Source: Polynucleobacter sp. 30F-ANTBAC (GTDB lineage: Bacteria > Pseudomonadota > Gammaproteobacteria > Burkholderiales > Burkholderiaceae). From it: a stretch of DNA of 64,000 bases. The translations under genes and the position numbers were made by a program. The DNA lies in contig NZ_JACVON010000002.1 of the NCBI RefSeq assembly GCF_018882385.1, forward strand, positions 620,001 to 684,000, written 5' to 3'. Under the pieces are notes generated by a model that saw nothing but the letters and a program-made list of their open reading frames with translations, did no database searches and was not told the origin of the DNA. Positions 1 to 8,361 of this stretch are shown piece after piece; the first letter of the stretch is position 1; every line of letters starts with the position of its first letter.

Positions 1-2
1 AC

Positions 3-101
3 TACACGACGATCAGTGGTGCTAAAGCTGCTGTAGCTGGTATCAAAGCGATTGATCAATTAGAAGTGTATGACCTACAAGGGCTGCATGCTTCTTTGTG
101 A
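3..101 (+). CDS. carB: Carbamoyl-phosphate synthase large subunit, C-terminal end (partial)
   Basis: The window opens inside this gene; only the last 32 codons are present, in frame 3, ending at TGA 99-101. The peptide has the C-terminal MGS-like (allosteric) domain ending, with YTTISGAKAAVAGI near the start, as in CarB of betaproteobacteria. CarB makes carbamoyl phosphate for arginine and pyrimidine synthesis. Its position just before greA matches the usual carA-carB-greA order. The identification rests on a short tail plus context. Confidence 0.8.
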   Translation, partial: YTTISGAKAAVAGIKAIDQLEVYDLQGLHASL

Positions 102-156
102 AATTTCAATTAAGATACAGGCAACAAACTAAGTAATAAACTTAAGGTAACGAAAA

Positions 157-189
157 TGGCTGGTAGCAAGCTACCAGTCATTTGTTTTT
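157..189 (+). terminator. Rho-independent terminator between carB and greA
   Basis: A 10-bp stem (TGGCTGGTAG / CTACCAGTCA, one G-T pair) with a CAAG tetraloop is followed by TTTGTTTTT. It lies 55 bases after the carB stop and 27 bases before greA, so greA either has its own promoter or is reached by read-through. Confidence 0.8.
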
Positions 190-215
190 AATTAACTAGC
201 ATTTGGATTTGATTC

Positions 216-692
216 ATGAGCACTATTCCTATTACACGACATGGCGCTGAGCTATTAAAGCAAGAGCTTCATAACTTAAAGCACGTTGAACGTCCATCGG
301 TGATTAATTCAATTTCTGAAGCGCGCGCTCAAGGCGACTTGTCTGAGAACGCTGAATATGATGCTGCAAAAGAAAAGCAGGCTTTTATTGAAGGCCGTAT
401 TCAAGAGTTAGAAGGTAAATTGGCAGCAGCTCAAATCATTGATCCAAGCACCTTGGATGTGGGTGGTCGAATTGTTTTTGGCGCGACGGTTGAGATTGAA
501 GATTTAGAAAATGGCAAAAAAGCCGAATATCAAATCGTGGGAGATGATGAGGCTGACTTAGATGCTGGCAAGATTTCAATCAGTTCACCGATTGCAAGAG
601 CGTTGATTGGTAAAGAAGAGGGTGATGTAGCGACCTTTGCTTCACCGGGCGGCAATCGCGAAGTAGAAATTTTGAACGTTAAGTACATTTAA
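216..692 (+). CDS. greA: Transcription elongation factor GreA
   Basis: GreA rescues backtracked RNA polymerase by stimulating cleavage of the nascent RNA through the secondary channel. The 158-residue product has the normal family length: an N-terminal antiparallel coiled coil (about 1-75) and a C-terminal FKBP-like domain (about 80-158). The acidic tip residues Asp41 and Glu44 in GDLSENAEY are in the same positions as in Escherichia coli GreA. The ATG at 216 is the natural start ([14 protein letters not shown]). The ribosome binding site is weak. It is separated from carB by a hairpin terminator and runs into the next gene with a 10-base gap. Confidence 0.97.
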   Translation: MSTIPITRHGAELLKQELHNLKHVERPSVINSISEARAQGDLSENAEYDAAKEKQAFIEGRIQELEGKLAAAQIIDPSTLDVGGRIVFGATVEIEDLENGKKAEYQIVGDDEADLDAGKISISSPIARALIGKEEGDVATFASPGGNREVEILNVKYI

Positions 693-702
693 TTAGTTAA
701 CC

Positions 703-1191
703 ATGCATATCACTGCCCAAAGACTTTTTGTTTTTATATTAGCCCTTTGGGTGGGAACCTTGATCACGATTGGTTACATCGTGGCTCCCACTTTATTTGC
801 AACACTCACAGATCGCCAAGTGGCAGGCATGGTCGCTGGTGCCCTTTTTAGGATTGAGGGCACGATCAGCATGGTGCTCAGTGTGGCACTTATCATGTTT
901 GCTAATTTATTGGTAAAGCGTGGTCTCAATCGCTACAAAAATATTCGTTGGTATCTTTTAGCCATGCTGATTTGTTCTGTGATTGTTGCTTTTGTTCTTC
1001 AGCCAATGATGAATAGCCTCAGAGAAGAAGCTTTGGGTCTCGGTTTCCCGGTGATGCTTTCACCTTTGGCAGAAACCTTTGCGCGTCTTCATGGGGTTTC
1101 AAGTGCCTTGTATCTAGCCCAATCTTTAATTGGGCTAGTACTTTTATGGCGTATCACGCGACCAATCGATTTGCTGGATCAGCCGAAGTAA
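703..1191 (+). CDS. DUF4149-type integral membrane protein
   Basis: A 162-residue protein with about four transmembrane segments (about 8-28, 47-68, 83-103, 130-150), no signal peptide and no catalytic motif I can see. It resembles the DUF4149 family that sits next to greA in many betaproteobacteria. It starts 10 bases after greA and is probably cotranscribed with it. Function unknown; presumably inner membrane. It converges on yhbY with a 16-base gap. Confidence 0.75.
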   Translation: MHITAQRLFVFILALWVGTLITIGYIVAPTLFATLTDRQVAGMVAGALFRIEGTISMVLSVALIMFANLLVKRGLNRYKNIRWYLLAMLICSVIVAFVLQPMMNSLREEALGLGFPVMLSPLAETFARLHGVSSALYLAQSLIGLVLLWRITRPIDLLDQPK

Positions 1192-1207
1192 TTAACCTGT
1201 TGGTTGT

Positions 1208-1684
1208 TTAACCTAATTGGCGTTTTTTAACACTGGATTGGCGTGGCTTGGCTCTCTTGACTTGACCGCCAGCTGCTACACGCTCATTGCCTAAAACAGT
1301 TGTAGCAACAGGTTTAGGTCGACGTTGTGGGTTGCGAGTGAACTTCTTCACCATAACCACTTTAGGACCGCTCTTTTTGCTACGACGTTTATCTTCAACT
1401 TCTTTTTCAATCTTGGGTCTGTAAAGAACCAATAGTTTGCCAATGTGCTGAATCGGTGCGGCATTAAGTTCGTCACAAAGTTGCTCGTAAATAGCAACGC
1501 GAGATTCGCGATCGTCACCGAAAACGCGAACTTTGATCAAACCATGAAAATTGAGGCCATTGTTCACCTCTTTCATGACGGCTGGCGTTAAGCCATCTCC
1601 ACCAATGAGGACAATGGGTTTTAACGCATGAGCGTCTGAGCGATGGGCCGAGCGTTCGGCTGAAGTTAATTCTAGTTTTGGCAT
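1208..1684 (-). CDS. yhbY: YhbY-family (CRS1-YhbY) RNA-binding protein
   Basis: The first ~95 residues form a CRM domain as in YhbY, which binds pre-50S ribosomal particles: residues such as LKPIVLIGGDGLTPAV and the GDDRE region fit. E. coli YhbY is about 97 residues; this product has 158 because of a strongly basic C-terminal tail (about 95-158, rich in Lys, Arg, Pro), likely extra RNA contact. It is transcribed divergently from rlmE, and both genes concern 50S maturation. The start ATG at 1684 has no good alternative. Confidence 0.88.
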   Translation of the reverse strand: MPKLELTSAERSAHRSDAHALKPIVLIGGDGLTPAVMKEVNNGLNFHGLIKVRVFGDDRESRVAIYEQLCDELNAAPIQHIGKLLVLYRPKIEKEVEDKRRSKKSGPKVVMVKKFTRNPQRRPKPVATTVLGNERVAAGGQVKRAKPRQSSVKKRQLG

Positions 1685-1877
1685 AGGTATTTCTTTGGAA
1701 GTCCCATATGATAAGCCATTAAACTACAGGGTATTAGGGATCTGCTGTAAAAACAGCGGAAAATAGCGAATTAAAGCCAATAAATGCCATTAAATGGGTT
1801 TTAGGCAAAAGATTGAAAGTACTCAAGCAAGCAGTTTGAGTTTTATGGATGAGTAGGAAGTAGAGAAGCGGATCAGC

Positions 1878-2549
1878 GTGGCAAAGAATAAATTTAATAA
1901 AGATTGGCTTAATGACCATCTCAATGATCCCTACGTCAAAATGGCGCAGAGAGAAGGCTATCGAGCCAGAGCAGCCTACAAGCTGAAAGAGATTGACGAG
2001 CAAGATCGATTGATCGGCCCTGGTATGGTGGTCGTGGATTTAGGGAGCACGCCTGGGAGCTGGTCGCAGTATGCGCGTAATCGCTTGGTGGAATTTGGCA
2101 AAAAGAACCCGAATGTTCCCGATGGAAAGCCTCATGGCACGATTGTGGCCATTGATATTCTGCCGATGGATGAGATTGCCGATGTGGTGTACTTGCAGGG
2201 CGATTTCCGTGAGGAAGAGGTTTTAAGGTGTTTTGAAGCCCTTTTGCCGGGGGATCCTGCCCAAGGACCTCAGGTGGACTTGGTTCTCTCAGATATGGCC
2301 CCTAATTTGTCTGGGGTGTCCACTGCCGATTCAGCACGTATGGGGCATTTAGCCGATCTAGCCTTGGAGTTTTCGCAAGCCCACTTAAAGCCCAATGGGG
2401 CTCTCTTGATCAAGTGTTTCCACGGTAGTGGCTACAGTCAAATCGTTGAATCATTTAAGAAAGTCTTTAAAGTGGTTTCTCCTAGAAAACCGAAGGCCTC
2501 TCGCGATAAGTCTGCCGAGACCTTTTTGCTGGGCAAGCATCTTAAGTAA
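1878..2549 (+). CDS. rlmE: 23S rRNA (uridine-2'-O-)methyltransferase RlmE (FtsJ/RrmJ)
   Basis: RlmE methylates the 2'-O of U2552 in 23S rRNA of the assembling 50S subunit. The 223-residue protein has the Rossmann SAM-binding motif [11 protein letters not shown], and candidates for the K-D-K-E catalytic tetrad: a Lys in the [10 protein letters not shown] segment, Asp in [12 protein letters not shown], Lys in [10 protein letters not shown] and Glu in AETFLLG. The start is GTG at 1878 ([10 protein letters not shown]), where the family's conserved N-terminus begins. It is followed 124 bases later by ftsH, the same pair as rrmJ-hflB in E. coli. Confidence 0.95.
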   Translation: MAKNKFNKDWLNDHLNDPYVKMAQREGYRARAAYKLKEIDEQDRLIGPGMVVVDLGSTPGSWSQYARNRLVEFGKKNPNVPDGKPHGTIVAIDILPMDEIADVVYLQGDFREEEVLRCFEALLPGDPAQGPQVDLVLSDMAPNLSGVSTADSARMGHLADLALEFSQAHLKPNGALLIKCFHGSGYSQIVESFKKVFKVVSPRKPKASRDKSAETFLLGKHLK

Positions 2550-2673
2550 ATACTTGCCTAAGGCTAAAACCACAATAAATACATGGAAATCTCCCATTTC
2601 TTGAGTTAAGCACTTGAAAAATGGAGAGAGTAGAATCATATACATACAGAACTATCTGCCTTAAGGAGGCTTT

Positions 2674-4557
2674 GTGAATAATAATTTGATACAGAAAATT
2701 GGTGTGTGGCTGATCGTGGGCCTCGTGCTATTCACTGTTTTCAAACAATTTGATAAGCCACGCGCTGGTGAGAGCATTACTTACACTCAATTTATGGAAG
2801 ATGCCAAAAATGGCAAAGTAAAACGAGTTGATGTTCAGGGGCGCAATATTCAAGTGACACCCATGGATGGCCAGAAATATTCTGTTGTTAGCCCCGGCGA
2901 TATTTGGATGGTTGGCGACCTCATGAAGTTTGGTGTTCAAGTAACTGGTAAGGCCGATGAAGAGCAAAGCTTATTGGTTTCAGCTCTTTACTACTTAGGA
3001 CCGACATTACTCATTATTGGTTTCTGGTTTTTGATGATGCGCCAGATGCAAGGCGGCGGTAAAGGCGGAGCATTCTCATTCGGTAAATCAAAAGCCCGTT
3101 TGATTGATGAGAACACCAATGCCATCACGTTTGCCGATGTGGCTGGCTGTGATGAAGCCAAAGAAGAAGTATTCGAATTGGTGGATTTCTTAAAAGATCC
3201 TACCAAGTTCCAAAAATTAGGTGGCCATATTCCAAGGGGTGTTCTTTTAGTGGGCCCTCCAGGTACTGGTAAGACTTTGCTAGCTAAAGCTATTGCAGGT
3301 GAAGCCAAGGTGCCGTTCTTTGCTATTTCAGGTTCAGACTTCGTTGAGATGTTTGTTGGTGTGGGTGCTGCTCGTGTTCGCGATATGTTCGAGAACGCTA
3401 AGAAGCAAGCACCTTGCATCATTTTCATTGACGAGATTGATGCAGTCGGTCGTCATCGTGGCTCAGGCACCGGTGGTGGTAACGATGAGCGTGAGCAAAC
3501 CTTGAACCAAATGTTGGTTGAGATGGACGGCTTTGAGCCCAACAGTGGCGTGATTGTGATTGCCGCAACAAACCGCTCTGATGTGCTTGATAAAGCATTA
3601 CTCCGCCCAGGTCGTTTTGATCGTCAAGTCCACGTGGGGCTTCCGGATATCCGTGGTCGTGAGCAGATCCTTAAAGTGCACATGCGCAAAGTACCTATCA
3701 ACAGTGATGTGGATGCTGCAGTTTTGGCGCGCGGTACACCTGGGTTCTCAGGCGCCGATTTAGCGAATTTAGTAAATGAGTCAGCTTTGTTTGCAGCACG
3801 TCGTAATAAACGTACAGTGGACATGCAAGACTTTGAAGATGCGAAAGATAAGATCTTCATGGGTCCTGAGCGTAAGTCTGCTGTGATGCGTGAAGAAGAG
3901 CGTCGCAATACGGCTTATCACGAGTCAGGTCATGCTGTGGTGGCTAAGATGTTGCCGAAGGCAGATCCTGTTCACAAGGTCAGCATCATGCCGCGCGGTT
4001 GGGCATTGGGTGTGACATGGCAGTTGCCAGAACATGATCGTGTCAACATGTACAAAGACAAAATGTTGGAAGAGATTTCTATTTTGTTTGGTGGACGTTT
4101 GGCAGAAGAAATTTTCTTGAACTCTAGCAGTACCGGTGCTTCCAATGACTTTGAGCGTGCTACCAAAATGGCGCGCGACATGGTGACGCGCTATGGTATG
4201 AGCGAGGTTCTTGGCACCATGGTTTATGTTGATGCAGAGCAAGCAGGCATGTTTGGTCCTATGAGTGCCAAATCGGTTTCTGAAGCAACTCAGCAGAAGG
4301 TTGATCTTGAGATTCGTGCGATCTTGGATAGACAGTACGCTGTGGCAAAAAATATCCTTGAGCAGAACAAAGACAAGGTGGAAGTCATGGTTAAAGCATT
4401 GCTTGAATGGGAAACCATAGATGCAGACCAGGTGAGTGACATCATGGCAGGTAAAGCGCCACGTCCTCCAAAGTATCCACCTAGCACCCCGACTGGCGGC
4501 GGCACATCTGGTGGCACACCAGTGGTTGCTGAAGGTGGGGCGCCAGCGGCGGCCTAA
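2674..4557 (+). CDS. ftsH: ATP-dependent zinc metalloprotease FtsH
   Basis: FtsH is the membrane-anchored AAA+ protease that degrades misassembled membrane proteins and short-lived regulators. The 627-residue product has two N-terminal transmembrane segments (about 9-26 and 100-122) around a periplasmic domain. Walker A GPPGTGKT is near 194-201, followed by Walker B IIFIDEID, the arginine-finger region (RPGRFDRQ) and the zinc motif HESGH at about 416-420. The tail is Gly/Pro-rich. The start is GTG at 2674 behind a perfect AAGGAGG (2663-2669). The stop overlaps the folP start in TAATG, so translation is probably coupled. Confidence 0.98.
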   Translation: MNNNLIQKIGVWLIVGLVLFTVFKQFDKPRAGESITYTQFMEDAKNGKVKRVDVQGRNIQVTPMDGQKYSVVSPGDIWMVGDLMKFGVQVTGKADEEQSLLVSALYYLGPTLLIIGFWFLMMRQMQGGGKGGAFSFGKSKARLIDENTNAITFADVAGCDEAKEEVFELVDFLKDPTKFQKLGGHIPRGVLLVGPPGTGKTLLAKAIAGEAKVPFFAISGSDFVEMFVGVGAARVRDMFENAKKQAPCIIFIDEIDAVGRHRGSGTGGGNDEREQTLNQMLVEMDGFEPNSGVIVIAATNRSDVLDKALLRPGRFDRQVHVGLPDIRGREQILKVHMRKVPINSDVDAAVLARGTPGFSGADLANLVNESALFAARRNKRTVDMQDFEDAKDKIFMGPERKSAVMREEERRNTAYHESGHAVVAKMLPKADPVHKVSIMPRGWALGVTWQLPEHDRVNMYKDKMLEEISILFGGRLAEEIFLNSSSTGASNDFERATKMARDMVTRYGMSEVLGTMVYVDAEQAGMFGPMSAKSVSEATQQKVDLEIRAILDRQYAVAKNILEQNKDKVEVMVKALLEWETIDADQVSDIMAGKAPRPPKYPPSTPTGGGTSGGTPVVAEGGAPAAA

Positions 4558-5417
4558 TGTCTAAGCAACATATCACGCCCGTAGCATGGCGCTGCGGGCG
4601 TTTTCATTTTGACTGGTCTAAGAGAACCTCACCGCTGGTGATGGGGATCCTTAATGTCACACCCGATTCATTTTCAGATGGGGGTGACTATGCCACCCGT
4701 GATGCAGCCCTAAGGCATGCCGAGCAACTGATCGGTGATGGTGCTGAAATGCTGGATATTGGTGGCGAATCCAGTCGACCAGGATCGGAGCCTCTGTCGC
4801 TACAAGAAGAATTAGATCGTGTGATGCCCGTGCTGGAAGCTCTAAAGGATGCGCCTGTTGCTATATCGGTAGACACCTACAAAGCTAAAGTCATGAAGGC
4901 TGCAATCGACTTAGGTATTGATTGCATTAATGACATTTGGGCTTTAAGGCAGCCTCATGCCATAGAGGCAGTTGCTAACAGTTCGTGCGGTGTGATCTTG
5001 ATGCACATGCAAAAAGATCCTCAAACCATGCAATTCGATCCTCATTACGATAACGTTATGGATGAGGTCAATGGTTTCTTGATGGAGCGTTGTGTTGCTT
5101 TAGAGGAAGAGGGTATTAGGCGAGATCGAATTGCGATTGATCCGGGTTTTGGCTTTGGTAAGACCTTGGCCCACAACATGACCATGTTGGCTCACTTCCA
5201 TCAATTCTGTCAGCATGACTTTCCGGTAGTGGCGGGGATCTCTAGAAAAAGCAGTTTGGGGCAAATCACCGGTCGAGACATGAAGCATCGTGTGACGGCG
5301 AGCGTTAGCGCGGCTTTGATGGCTATAGAACGAGGCGCCAAGATCGTTCGTGTTCACGACGTGGCAGAAACTATGGATGCCGTCAAAATTTGGTCCGCTG
5401 CCCAAGAATACTTATAA
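4557..5417 (+). CDS. folP: Dihydropteroate synthase
   Basis: Condenses 6-hydroxymethyl-dihydropterin pyrophosphate with p-aminobenzoate in folate synthesis; the target of sulfonamides. The 286-residue TIM barrel has both family signatures, MGILNVTPDSFSDGG and DIGGESSRPG, plus SVDTYKAKV and the sulfonamide-loop-side motif GISRKSSLG. The ATG overlaps the ftsH stop by one base, and glmM follows 9 bases after its stop. The ftsH-folP-glmM operon is a classic proteobacterial arrangement. Confidence 0.97.
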   Translation: MSKQHITPVAWRCGRFHFDWSKRTSPLVMGILNVTPDSFSDGGDYATRDAALRHAEQLIGDGAEMLDIGGESSRPGSEPLSLQEELDRVMPVLEALKDAPVAISVDTYKAKVMKAAIDLGIDCINDIWALRQPHAIEAVANSSCGVILMHMQKDPQTMQFDPHYDNVMDEVNGFLMERCVALEEEGIRRDRIAIDPGFGFGKTLAHNMTMLAHFHQFCQHDFPVVAGISRKSSLGQITGRDMKHRVTASVSAALMAIERGAKIVRVHDVAETMDAVKIWSAAQEYL

Positions 5418-5426
5418 AATACAGTA

Positions 5427-6773
5427 ATGACACGACAATATTTTGGTACAGATGGAATCCGTGGGGAAGTTGGAAAGTTTCCGATCATCCCTGACTTCGT
5501 AATGCGTTTGGGCTATGCCGCTGGACGGGTGTTGGCCAACCATTCTGAGACCCATGCTCACGGCAAGCCAATTGTATTAATTGGTAAAGATACTCGAGTT
5601 TCAGGTTATTTATTGGAAGCTGCCTTGGAGGCAGGCTTCTCCGCAGCGGGTGTTGACGTGATGTTGTGCGGACCGATGCCGACTCCTGCAGTGGCGTATC
5701 TCACTAGAACACTTCGTTTATCAGCTGGTGTGGTTATTTCAGCCTCTCACAATCCGTACCAAGATAACGGCATTAAATTCTTTTCTGCAAATGGCGACAA
5801 GCTGGATGATGCGGTTGAGTTAGAGATTGAAGCGGCTTTGAACGAACCAATGAACTGTGTTGATTCGGCGCACTTAGGTAAAGCGAAGCGTTTGGACGAT
5901 GCAACGGGTCGTTATATTGAATTCTGTAAAAGCACTTTTCCAACTCAACTAAGCTTGAATGGTTTAAAGCTGGTAGTGGACTGTGCTCATGGTGCGGCTT
6001 ATCACATCGCTCCGCATGTGTTTCATGAGTTGGGTGCTGAAGTGGTGTCGATCGGCATCCATCCCAACGGCAAAAATATCAATGATGGCGTAGGTGCGAC
6101 TGCACCTAAGGCACTCATTGAAAAAGTCAAAGAAGAAAAAGCGCATTTGGGTATTGCTTTGGATGGTGATGCTGATCGCCTTCAGTTAGTTGATCACACT
6201 GGCCGCTTATTCAATGGTGATGAACTTCTTTATTTGATTGCTAAAGCCAGAAAAGAGGCTGGAGAAACAGTGGAAGGCGTGGTGGGTACACTCATGACTA
6301 ATTTAGCTGTAGAGCAAGCGATTCAGGCTGAAGGCATTCAGTTTGTGCGCGCTAAAGTCGGCGATCGTTATGTCTTAGAGCAACTCAAAGAAAAAGGTTG
6401 GCTATTGGGTGGTGAGGGATCAGGACATTTAATCTGTTTGGATAAGCACACTACGGGTGATGGCATTGTGGCAGCTTTGCAAGTGCTATCGGCTATGAAG
6501 CAAAGTCATCAAAGTTTGGCTGAGCTATTGCAAAAGGTCACGCTATTTCCGCAAACGCTTAACAATGTTCGCTACAAAGCAGGTTATGACTGGCAATCCG
6601 ATACGAAGCTCAAGGATGCGGTTACTGCAGCTGAAAAAGAACTGAATGGCACCGGTCGAGTTTTAATTCGAGCATCCGGTACTGAGCCCTTATTGAGGGT
6701 TATGGTTGAGGCGCAAAATGCCCAACAAGCCCATGATTTGGCACAAAAAATTGGCTCTGTAATTCCGGTATAA
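5427..6773 (+). CDS. glmM: Phosphoglucosamine mutase
   Basis: Converts glucosamine-6-phosphate to glucosamine-1-phosphate on the way to UDP-GlcNAc for peptidoglycan and LPS. The 448-residue protein has the expected length. The active-site phosphoserine loop [15 protein letters not shown], the metal loop DGDADR and the C-terminal phosphate-binding [14 protein letters not shown] are intact. It is the last gene of the rlmE/ftsH-folP-glmM run. No obvious terminator precedes the tRNA-Pro promoter 10 bases later. Confidence 0.97.
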   Translation: MTRQYFGTDGIRGEVGKFPIIPDFVMRLGYAAGRVLANHSETHAHGKPIVLIGKDTRVSGYLLEAALEAGFSAAGVDVMLCGPMPTPAVAYLTRTLRLSAGVVISASHNPYQDNGIKFFSANGDKLDDAVELEIEAALNEPMNCVDSAHLGKAKRLDDATGRYIEFCKSTFPTQLSLNGLKLVVDCAHGAAYHIAPHVFHELGAEVVSIGIHPNGKNINDGVGATAPKALIEKVKEEKAHLGIALDGDADRLQLVDHTGRLFNGDELLYLIAKARKEAGETVEGVVGTLMTNLAVEQAIQAEGIQFVRAKVGDRYVLEQLKEKGWLLGGEGSGHLICLDKHTTGDGIVAALQVLSAMKQSHQSLAELLQKVTLFPQTLNNVRYKAGYDWQSDTKLKDAVTAAEKELNGTGRVLIRASGTEPLLRVMVEAQNAQQAHDLAQKIGSVIPV

Positions 6774-6782
6774 GTTCTCAAT

Positions 6783-6812
6783 TTGCTAAAACAAGGACTG
6801 GTAGGTTATAAT
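6783..6812 (+). promoter_or_regulatory. Sigma-70 promoter of tRNA-Pro
   Basis: A TTGCTA -35 (6783-6788) and a perfect TATAAT -10 (6807-6812) are separated by 18 bases. The predicted transcription start near 6819 lies a few bases before the mature tRNA 5' end. Confidence 0.6.
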
Positions 6813-6824
6813 TTCGGTCTTAGT

Positions 6825-6901
6825 CGGAGTGTGGCGCAGTCCGGTAGCGCACCTGGTTTGGGACCAGGGGGTCCAAGGTTCGAATCCTTGTACTCCGACC
6901 A
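6825..6901 (+). tRNA. tRNA-Pro (anticodon UGG)
   Basis: A complete cloverleaf can be folded by eye. The acceptor stem CGGAGTG/TACTCCG has one G-U pair; the anticodon stem CCTGG/CCAGG has loop TTTGGGA, giving anticodon TGG. The T arm carries GTTCGAATCC, and CCA is encoded at the 3' end (6899-6901). Confidence 0.96.
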
Positions 6902-7142
6902 CTTAGCTTTCTGCTTAAGTGAACTTTCTCCAAATACATAGAATTCAGGCATACCTTGCAAGCAAGGTGTTAACTGGACTATTTCTGAGATAAGTCATTG
7001 ACTTAACACACAATAAATCAATGTTGATGCACATCAAATTTGTCTAATATTTGCATTGGACATAGGGCTAATCCCAATGATTTTGTCTAATTAATTTATT
7101 AAAATAATTAATATTTTTATATATTTAATAAATTAATTCTTT
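6902..7142. other. AT-rich intergenic region upstream of the BLUF gene, with a palindrome
   Basis: About 240 bases without a gene. The second half (about 7085-7142) is almost pure A/T. A perfect palindrome ACCTTGC-AA-GCAAGGT lies at 6953-6968. With no T run after it, an operator is more likely than a terminator. No clear -35/-10 pair could be chosen in the A/T-only stretch. Confidence 0.4.
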
Positions 7143-7628
7143 ATGTCGTTTTTAGAAGATTCTCAAATTAATTTTTCCAGCTTTGATCCAGAGCACTTGA
7201 TTGAGCTTAGCTATATCAGTAAATCCAGTAAGGACGTGGGGATCTTGGCGCTAATGAATCTTCTAGAGAGTGCGGTCCATCGCAATAAGCGATCCAGTGT
7301 GACGGGCGTGTTGTTTTACGATAACGGTGTGTACGGTCAAATCTTAGAGGGTCTTCCGGGCGCCATTCAGCCTATTTGGGCATCCATTAATGCAGACCCA
7401 AGACATAAAGATATTCAAGTTTTAGATATTGATAAATTACCGAAGAGGCGCTTCAGTAACTGGTCCATGAAGTTCTATGGCTCAGAAGAAATTAGCAAAT
7501 TTGTGCCTGAGCTCAGAATGAGTCTTAAAGATGGGGTTCCAGCTTTGCCAGGGGAGATTCTTGCTTTGATGAGATCACTGGCGAATCAATCAACCCAACA
7601 AGATGGTTTGCCACCCAAGCACTCATAA
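7143..7628 (+). CDS. Stand-alone BLUF-domain blue-light sensor
   Basis: A 161-residue protein whose core (about 18-110) is a BLUF FAD-binding photoreceptor domain. The photochemically important residues are visible: Tyr24 (LSYISK), Asn48 (HRNKRSSVTG), Gln66 (YGQILEG), Trp107 and Met109 (NWSMKF). The N-terminus is slightly longer than usual and the C-terminal ~45 residues are helical/unstructured. There is no attached output domain, so signalling would go through a partner protein, as in other short BLUF proteins. It stands alone between tRNA-Pro and a convergent arsC-like gene. Confidence 0.9.
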   Translation: MSFLEDSQINFSSFDPEHLIELSYISKSSKDVGILALMNLLESAVHRNKRSSVTGVLFYDNGVYGQILEGLPGAIQPIWASINADPRHKDIQVLDIDKLPKRRFSNWSMKFYGSEEISKFVPELRMSLKDGVPALPGEILALMRSLANQSTQQDGLPPKHS

Positions 7629-7659
7629 AAGAGAAAAGCGCTTGACGATTGAAGGGCGC

Positions 7660-8019
7660 TTAACTCTGAGGTAGTAAATCAAGAATAGATTCGATCGGGC
7701 GACATAGCTTTGCTTGTTGACCGTTGCTCACAATAGGGCGGTTCAATAGAATCGGGTGTTCCAATATAAAACCAATTAATTCATCATCCGACCATTGGGT
7801 ATTCCCTAGATCCAACTCCTCATAGGGTGTGCCTTTTTGGCGCAAAACATCTCGAACTGAGCCGCCCGTTAACTTGATTAAAGAGCGCAGCTCTTTTTCT
7901 GAAGGAGGGGTTAAAACGTATTGAATCACTTCGGGTTCAACCCCCGATTGGCGAATGAGATCCAAGACATCGCGAGAGGTCTTGCACTTGGTATGGTGGT
8001 AAATCGTTATCTTAGTCAT
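7660..8019 (-). CDS. arsC: Arsenate reductase (glutaredoxin-dependent ArsC/Spx superfamily)
   Basis: A 119-residue thioredoxin-fold protein of ArsC type. It has the catalytic Cys in HHTKCKTSRDVL (HxxCxxSR) and the downstream arginines of the NRPIV and KLCRPIE segments that stabilise the arsenate/thiol intermediate. These residues favour true ArsC over the YffB or Spx relatives. It is far from the arsenic operon at 50-52.6 kb, which carries a different, unrelated arsenate reductase. It converges on the BLUF gene. Confidence 0.85.
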   Translation of the reverse strand: MTKITIYHHTKCKTSRDVLDLIRQSGVEPEVIQYVLTPPSEKELRSLIKLTGGSVRDVLRQKGTPYEELDLGNTQWSDDELIGFILEHPILLNRPIVSNGQQAKLCRPIESILDLLPQS

Positions 8020-8059
8020 GGGGCTATTTTAGAGAAAATACATAGCAAATGTGATTCCG

Positions 8060-8087
8060 CCGACAAAATCAAGACCTCCGCTATAAT
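8060..8087 (+). promoter_or_regulatory. Sigma-70 promoter of tRNA-Arg
   Basis: A perfect TATAAT at 8082-8087 with a weak -35 CCGACA (8060-8065), spacing 16. The predicted start near 8094 is 13 bases before the mature tRNA. Confidence 0.5.
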
Positions 8088-8106
8088 CTCAGCTTCAATA
8101 TAAAGA

Positions 8107-8183
8107 CTGCCCATAGCTCAGCTGGATAGAGCACCGCCCTTCTAAGGCGTAGGTCGCACGTTCGAATCGTGCTGGGCAGGCCA
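8107..8183 (+). tRNA. tRNA-Arg (anticodon UCU)
   Basis: The acceptor stem CTGCCCA/TGGGCAG, D arm GCTC...GAGC, anticodon loop CTTCTAA (anticodon TCT) and T arm with GTTCGAATC are all present. CCA is encoded at 8181-8183. The outermost anticodon-stem position is a C-U mismatch. The AT-rich accessory block begins just after the tRNA, a common integration target. I found no copy of the tRNA 3' end at the other side of the block. Confidence 0.95.
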
Positions 8184-8361
8184 CCCAATTTCTCATTTCT
8201 TCAGAGATATTACTCAGCGAATTTTTTCCATAAGCATCCCCCATGCGCTGACTATTTGCCGACATTTTTTGTTGCAATATTAATAACCCCTGCGTAATCA
8301 AGTGTCGAAAGCTTTTGCAAGAAAGTTGACCAATGCTAAAGCAGAATGTAAGCAAGTAAAA

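Noticed and set aside
3925..4242. Minus-strand 105-residue frame within ftsH
   Set aside because: Fully inside a highly conserved coding region; no motif, His/Asn-rich composition typical of antisense translation.
8302..8361. GTG at 8302 as the secretin start
   Set aside because: It would put 20 polar residues before the signal peptide, which begins at Met 8362 or 8374; no ribosome site supports 8302.
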